From Chloroflexia bacterium SDU3-3 (GTDB lineage: Bacteria; Chloroflexota; Chloroflexia; Chloroflexales; Roseiflexaceae), in contig WBOU01000004.1 of the NCBI GenBank assembly GCA_009268125.1, positions 282,136-346,135 on the forward strand: DNA of 64,000 bases, given 5' to 3'. The notes under the pieces are model-generated. The model searched no databases. It was given only the letters and a program-made list of their open reading frames with translations, and was not told where the DNA came from. Below are positions 60,558 through 64,000 of the stretch, piece by piece. The number at the start of each line of letters is the position of its first letter. Position 1 is the first letter of the stretch. The translations under genes and the position numbers were made by a program.

Positions 60558-61549
60558 CGCGGCGTGCCGGTGGCCTGGGCCTGCACGAAGGCATCCAGGG
60601 TGTCGCGGGTCACAATGTCGGCCCCCATGTCGATGAAGGGCGGGTAGCGCGTGCCGAGGGCGATGTAATCGTACACCATCTGCACCGACTGATAGCCCCA
60701 GCTGCGGTACTTCTGGCCGATCAGGGCCTCCACATAGCCCTCGCGCATCAGCGCGATCTCCACCGGCAGGGTGTCGAAGGCCACCGTCTTCAGGCCGCGC
60801 TCGCGGGTGGCGCGCTCCCACAGCGGCATGGAGCCACGGTCGGCGAACAGCGGCCAGAGGCCCGCGAAGAACCAGCCGCGCAGGTCGGGGTGGGCCTGCA
60901 TGGTCTCCTCCACGCCCTGCACGCCCAGGTTGATATCCTCGTTGCTGGCGATGGTGGCCACCACCTGGATGCCCGGGTAGGATGCGGCCACCGCGTCCTT
61001 GAACCCCGCCACGCGCTGGTCGAGGTTGAGCGCCCCCGGCACCCCGCTGATGATCGCCACCTTGCCCTGCCCGCCGATCGAGTCGGCCAGGATGCGCGCC
61101 GACTCCTGGCCCATCTTGTAGTTGTCGATGCTCAGGAAGCTGAAGCGCCTGCTGTCGGGCGAGTCCGAGTCCCAGGTCATCACGGGGATGCCCGCAGCCA
61201 CCGCGCGGTCGATCGGCGCGACGCAGGCGGCGGGGTCGTTGCACGAGATGGCGATGCCATCCACGCGGCGGGCGATCAGGTCGTCCATCATGCGGGCCTG
61301 CTCGATGGCATCGGCAGAGACCGGCCCGACCACCAGCACCTCCACATCGTACGGCCCGGCCTCGGTCAGCTCGCGGCCCTTCTGCAGCGCGCCGGCCTTG
61401 CCGGGGTCGAACACTGGGTTGCCCAGCGACTTGGTGACCCAGGCGATGGTGAGCTTGGGGCGGCCCGAGGCTGGCGCGGGCTGGCATGCGGCCAGCGCCA
61501 GCAGCGCGGCGGCCAGCAGCCAGATGCGGCGGGTGTGCGGCGCGCGCAT
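60554..61549 (-). CDS. Sugar ABC transporter substrate-binding lipoprotein (RbsB/type 1 PBP)
   Basis: Lipoprotein of 331 aa; the signal peptide ends LALAAC (about residue 22). The periplasmic-binding type I fold includes LTIAWVTKSLGNPVFDPGK at the start and VDGIAISCNDP, TWDSDSP, NLDQRVAGF in order, as in RbsB/XylF-like proteins. It follows the permease gene by 3 nt. Pentose or other monosaccharide specificity is likely but not defined. Confidence 0.88.
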   Translation of the reverse strand: MRAPHTRRIWLLAAALLALAACQPAPASGRPKLTIAWVTKSLGNPVFDPGKAGALQKGRELTEAGPYDVEVLVVGPVSADAIEQARMMDDLIARRVDGIAISCNDPAACVAPIDRAVAAGIPVMTWDSDSPDSRRFSFLSIDNYKMGQESARILADSIGGQGKVAIISGVPGALNLDQRVAGFKDAVAASYPGIQVVATIASNEDINLGVQGVEETMQAHPDLRGWFFAGLWPLFADRGSMPLWERATRERGLKTVAFDTLPVEIALMREGYVEALIGQKYRSWGYQSVQMVYDYIALGTRYPPFIDMGADIVTRDTLDAFVQAQATGTPR

Positions 61550-61552
61550 CGG

Positions 61553-62572
61553 CTAGGCCCGCCGCCGCCGCCAGAAGTCCAGCAGCAGCACCAGCAGCAC
61601 CATCCCGCCGATCGACACAAACTGCCACTGGTTCTGGTTGGGCAGCCCCAGCAGCACCACGCCGTTGCGCATGATCTGGATGAGCGCCGCGCCCAAGATC
61701 ACGCCTGTGACCGAGCCCTCGCCGCCGAACAGGCTGGCCCCGCCGATCACCGCCGCCGCGATGATGTCTAGCTCGTAGCCGTAGGCGGCCATGGGCGCGG
61801 CCACCCCCAGGCGGGCGACCATCACCAGCCCGGCCAGCGCGGCCAGCATGCCGCTGATGGTGTAGGCCACCGTCTTCAGGTGCGCGGGCGAGATGCCCGC
61901 CGCCAGCATGGCCCGCTCGTCGCGCCCGATGGTGAAGATGTAGCGCCCCAGCACGGTCTGGTGGAACAGCACGCTCACGGCCACCGCCACCAGCAGCATC
62001 CAGACAATCGGCAGCGGCACCGCCAGCCAGCCCAGCGTCAGCTCGCCTTGGCCTAGGAACAGGAACGGCGCGGGCAGGCGGCTCACTGGCGCGCCGCCCG
62101 TGAGGCTCAGCACTAGGCCGCGCGTGATGCCCATGGTGCCCAGCGTAACCATGAACGGCGGCAGCCGCGTGTGGCCCACCAGCAGCCCGTTGGCCAGGCC
62201 GATGGCCGCGCCGCTGAGCAGGCCCAGCAGCAGGGCGGCGGGCACGCCCAGCCCCTGCTGCAGCGCCATCGCGCAGACCATGCCCGACAGCGCGATGGTC
62301 GAGCCGACCGAGAGGTCGATGCCGCCCACAATGATCACGATCGCCGCGCCGAAGGCCGCGATCACATACCACGAGAGGCCGAGCGCCACATTCAGCAGGT
62401 TGGCGTTGGTGAAGAAGGTGCTGGTGCTCAGGCTCAGCGCGACGCCGATGCCCAGCAGCACCAGCGCGACAAACAGCTCCTGGCGCTGGAGCAGCCGGCC
62501 CCAGCCGTAGCGCATCGCCCGCTGGATGCGCGAGCGCGGCTCCTTGGGCGAGAAAACGGCGATGTTTTCCAT
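61553..62572 (-). CDS. Sugar ABC transporter permease (RbsC type)
   Basis: CUT2-family permease, 339 aa, eight to ten helices. Family motifs: IVGGIDLSVGS, LPPFMVTLGTMGITRGLVL, and AAYGYELDIIAAAVIGGASLFGGEGSV with the typical G-rich segment. It forms one transporter with the downstream binding protein (3-nt gap). No standalone ATPase belongs to this pair; the nearest candidates are the partial XylG-type gene at the window end and the ABC-kinase fusion at 58.3-59.9 kb. Confidence 0.9.
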   Translation of the reverse strand: MENIAVFSPKEPRSRIQRAMRYGWGRLLQRQELFVALVLLGIGVALSLSTSTFFTNANLLNVALGLSWYVIAAFGAAIVIIVGGIDLSVGSTIALSGMVCAMALQQGLGVPAALLLGLLSGAAIGLANGLLVGHTRLPPFMVTLGTMGITRGLVLSLTGGAPVSRLPAPFLFLGQGELTLGWLAVPLPIVWMLLVAVAVSVLFHQTVLGRYIFTIGRDERAMLAAGISPAHLKTVAYTISGMLAALAGLVMVARLGVAAPMAAYGYELDIIAAAVIGGASLFGGEGSVTGVILGAALIQIMRNGVVLLGLPNQNQWQFVSIGGMVLLVLLLDFWRRRRA

Positions 62573-62665
62573 CCTGCTCCCCTGTGTGGCGTGTGCGTTA
62601 CGGTGTGCAGCCGCGCTGGCCGATCTGGCAGATCAGATCGACCAGCAGCGTATCTTCAGCAAAAC

Positions 62666-63865
62666 CTAGCGGCTCTTCTTGAAGTATACATCGGCGTACA
62701 CCGCCGCGACAAGCACCGCGCCCTTCAGCAGGTACTGCCAGGCGGGCTGCACGTTCATCATCTGCAAGCCGTTGGTGAGGCTGCTCATGATCAGCGAGCC
62801 GATGATCGCGCCCAGGATGGTGCCCGAACCGCCCAGCGTGGATGTGCCGCCCAGCACGCAGCTGGCAATCGCATCCAGCTCGTAGCCCTGGCCTGCGGCG
62901 ATGGTGCCATAGCCCACGTACGAGGCCAGCACCGTGCCCGAGATGCCGCACAGGAAGCCCATCAGCACGTAGATCAGGAAGATGTTCTTGCGGATGTTCA
63001 CGCCCGAGAGCCGCGCGGCCTCGCGGTTGCCGCCGATGGCGTAGGCGTAGCGCCCGAAGCGCGTGTTGTCCGACACGTAGCTCATCACCACGGCGGCGAT
63101 GGCCAGCAGCAGCACCGGGGTCTGCACGCCGTTGTACTGGTTCACGATGCCCACGTACAGCAGCACCAGGGCCGCCACCAGGCCGGTCTTCAGCGCGTCC
63201 ATATACATCGGCTCAAGCGTCAGGCCGTAGCGCTGCTTGCGCTGCCTGCCCATCACCATCAGCACGAACAGCACCGCAGCCACTACCACGCCCAGCACCC
63301 AGCCAGCGGCGGGCGGCAGGTAGCCCTGCGCGATCTCGGAGAACAGCGGCTGGTTGGCCGGGATGGTCTTGCCCTCTGTCACCAGCAGCAGCGCGCCGTT
63401 GAGGATCCACATGCCGCCCAGGGTGACGATGAACGACGGCACCTTCAGGTAGGCGATGATCGAGCCCTGCAGCATGCCGAACAGCAGGCCCACGCCGATG
63501 CCTGCCACGATCGAGAGCACGGTGGTCAGCACCTCCTGGTTGGGGAAGACCTGCGGCCAGATACGCGCCTGGAAGAAGGCCACCACCACCGAGACAAAGC
63601 CCGCCAGCTTGCCCACCGACAGGTCGATGTTGCCGGTGACGATGATCAGCACCATGCCCACCGCTAGGAAGCTGGTGACGGTCATCTGGCGGAACAGGTT
63701 CGAGATGTTCTGCGGCGTGGTGTAGTTGCCATTGGTGGCGCTGAAGAAGATGCCCCAGATCGCCACCAGGGCCACCAGCAGCGCATAGGTCTGGACATTT
63801 GCGCGGAACCCCTTGGTGATGCGCTGCACCGGGGTCTGCGGAACGCTTGAAGCAGCAGTGCTCAT
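62666..63865 (-). CDS. Sugar ABC transporter permease (XylH type)
   Basis: CUT2-family permease of 399 aa, longer than RbsC and matching XylH. Motifs: IVTGNIDLSVGKLAG, VPSFIVTLGGMWILNGALLL and AAGQGYELDAIASCVLGGTSTLGGSGT. AAAGG precedes ATG 63865; the frame is open to 63892. It begins 13 nt after the ATP-binding gene, so they form one operon. The 93-nt gap (62573-62665) to the next permease has no clear signal. Confidence 0.9.
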   Translation of the reverse strand: MSTAASSVPQTPVQRITKGFRANVQTYALLVALVAIWGIFFSATNGNYTTPQNISNLFRQMTVTSFLAVGMVLIIVTGNIDLSVGKLAGFVSVVVAFFQARIWPQVFPNQEVLTTVLSIVAGIGVGLLFGMLQGSIIAYLKVPSFIVTLGGMWILNGALLLVTEGKTIPANQPLFSEIAQGYLPPAAGWVLGVVVAAVLFVLMVMGRQRKQRYGLTLEPMYMDALKTGLVAALVLLYVGIVNQYNGVQTPVLLLAIAAVVMSYVSDNTRFGRYAYAIGGNREAARLSGVNIRKNIFLIYVLMGFLCGISGTVLASYVGYGTIAAGQGYELDAIASCVLGGTSTLGGSGTILGAIIGSLIMSSLTNGLQMMNVQPAWQYLLKGAVLVAAVYADVYFKKSR

Positions 63866-63878
63866 AATCGTATACCTT

Positions 63879-64000
63879 TCATCTCTCCACAATCGGGGCG
63901 GTCTCTAGGCCGGTCGCCAGGGCCATAATCTTCTCCTGCGTGGCCTCGGCCACCGGAAGGATGCCCGCCGAGCGCCCCTCGCACATCACCATGATGCGAT
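63879..64000 (-). CDS. Sugar ABC transporter ATP-binding protein (XylG/RbsA type), C-terminal end only
   Basis: The last 39 codons are inside the window and continue past its end: RIMVMCEGRSAGILP..ATQEKIMALATG, the standard C-terminus of CUT2 ATPases (the EKIMxxATG tail). It likely carries both canonical ABC domains outside the window and energises the XylH-type permease directly downstream. Confidence 0.85.
   Translation of the reverse strand, partial: RIMVMCEGRSAGILPVAEATQEKIMALATGLETAPIVER

Noticed and set aside
60393-62372. A 659-codon minus-strand frame across binding protein and permease
   Set aside because: Shadow frame; composition is Gly/Arg/Ala-rich and the true proteins in the other frame show clear motifs.

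Overview
This 64-kb window is GC-rich bacterial chromosome, most likely from a heterotrophic member of the Chloroflexota (class Chloroflexia). The assignment is an inference from gene content: a SARP/BTAD-AAA-TPR regulator with an arm-type N-terminus, LGFP-like wall repeats on a membrane glycosyltransferase, an F420-type nitroreductase, an RsbR-like STAS protein, a bacterial XPB helicase, polysaccharide-degrading lipoproteins, and intergenic repeat families of a kind I associate with that phylum. There is no rRNA, CRISPR array or intact mobile element; one tRNA is present.

Layout. 0-6.8 kb: dnaJ, a SPOUT 2'-O-methyltransferase (rlmB), an HD protein, DoxX and a giant regulator. 6.8-13.6 kb: an accessory segment bounded by two inverted copies of a composite repeat, A-B-C-D (6805-7350 and 13610-13202). 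It holds a possible Tn3 scar, an HxlR / NTF2-like / SDR cassette, rmlD and a fused double GT2 glycosyltransferase. 13.6-18 kb: a GT-C membrane glycosyltransferase and an MsbA-type exporter. 18.2-25.7 kb: a glycan-use block with malEFG-type importer genes, a ROK repressor and a divergent GH44 endoglucanase, with an operator-like palindrome in the divergent gap. 25.8-40 kb: FAH-family enzyme, XPB helicase, amidase lipoprotein, hemW-corA-rodA run, LacI regulator, NDH-2, DUF507, a glycosidase lipoprotein, and terC behind a yybP-ykoY (Mn2+) riboswitch. 40-47.5 kb: tRNA-Gln, a short glmU, prs, a CNNM/CorC protein, cdd and a 988-residue NTPase-like repeat protein. 47.7-57 kb: Flp-type pilin, dedA, folP, rplY (L25/Ctc), LysM lipoprotein, Tat-exported M28 peptidase, a c-di-AMP receptor-like protein overlapping a GT4, RsbR-like STAS protein and a second GT4. 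Two very short genes (15 and 24 codons) with clear expression signals lie at 51.2 and 52.0 kb. 57.3-64 kb: Ddn-like reductase, then a pentose/ribose-type ABC region.

The most unusual locus is at 58.3-62.6 kb. A sugar-ABC ATPase of the RbsA/XylG type is fused, through a coiled coil, to a NarL-type histidine kinase (HisKA_3 plus HATPase). Its ABC half has lost the signature glycine and the H-loop histidine. It lies beside a sugar permease and binding protein that have no ATPase of their own, and across a small protein-tyrosine phosphatase from them. I infer a transport-coupled or nucleotide-gated signalling device; no response regulator is in the window.

Regulatory signals read directly include promoters with 17-bp spacers (rmlD, ROK, LacI, DUF507, terC, micro-gene), LacI- and ROK-type palindromes, a riboswitch with an overlapping 42-bp perfectly palindromic terminator, and about a dozen intrinsic terminators.
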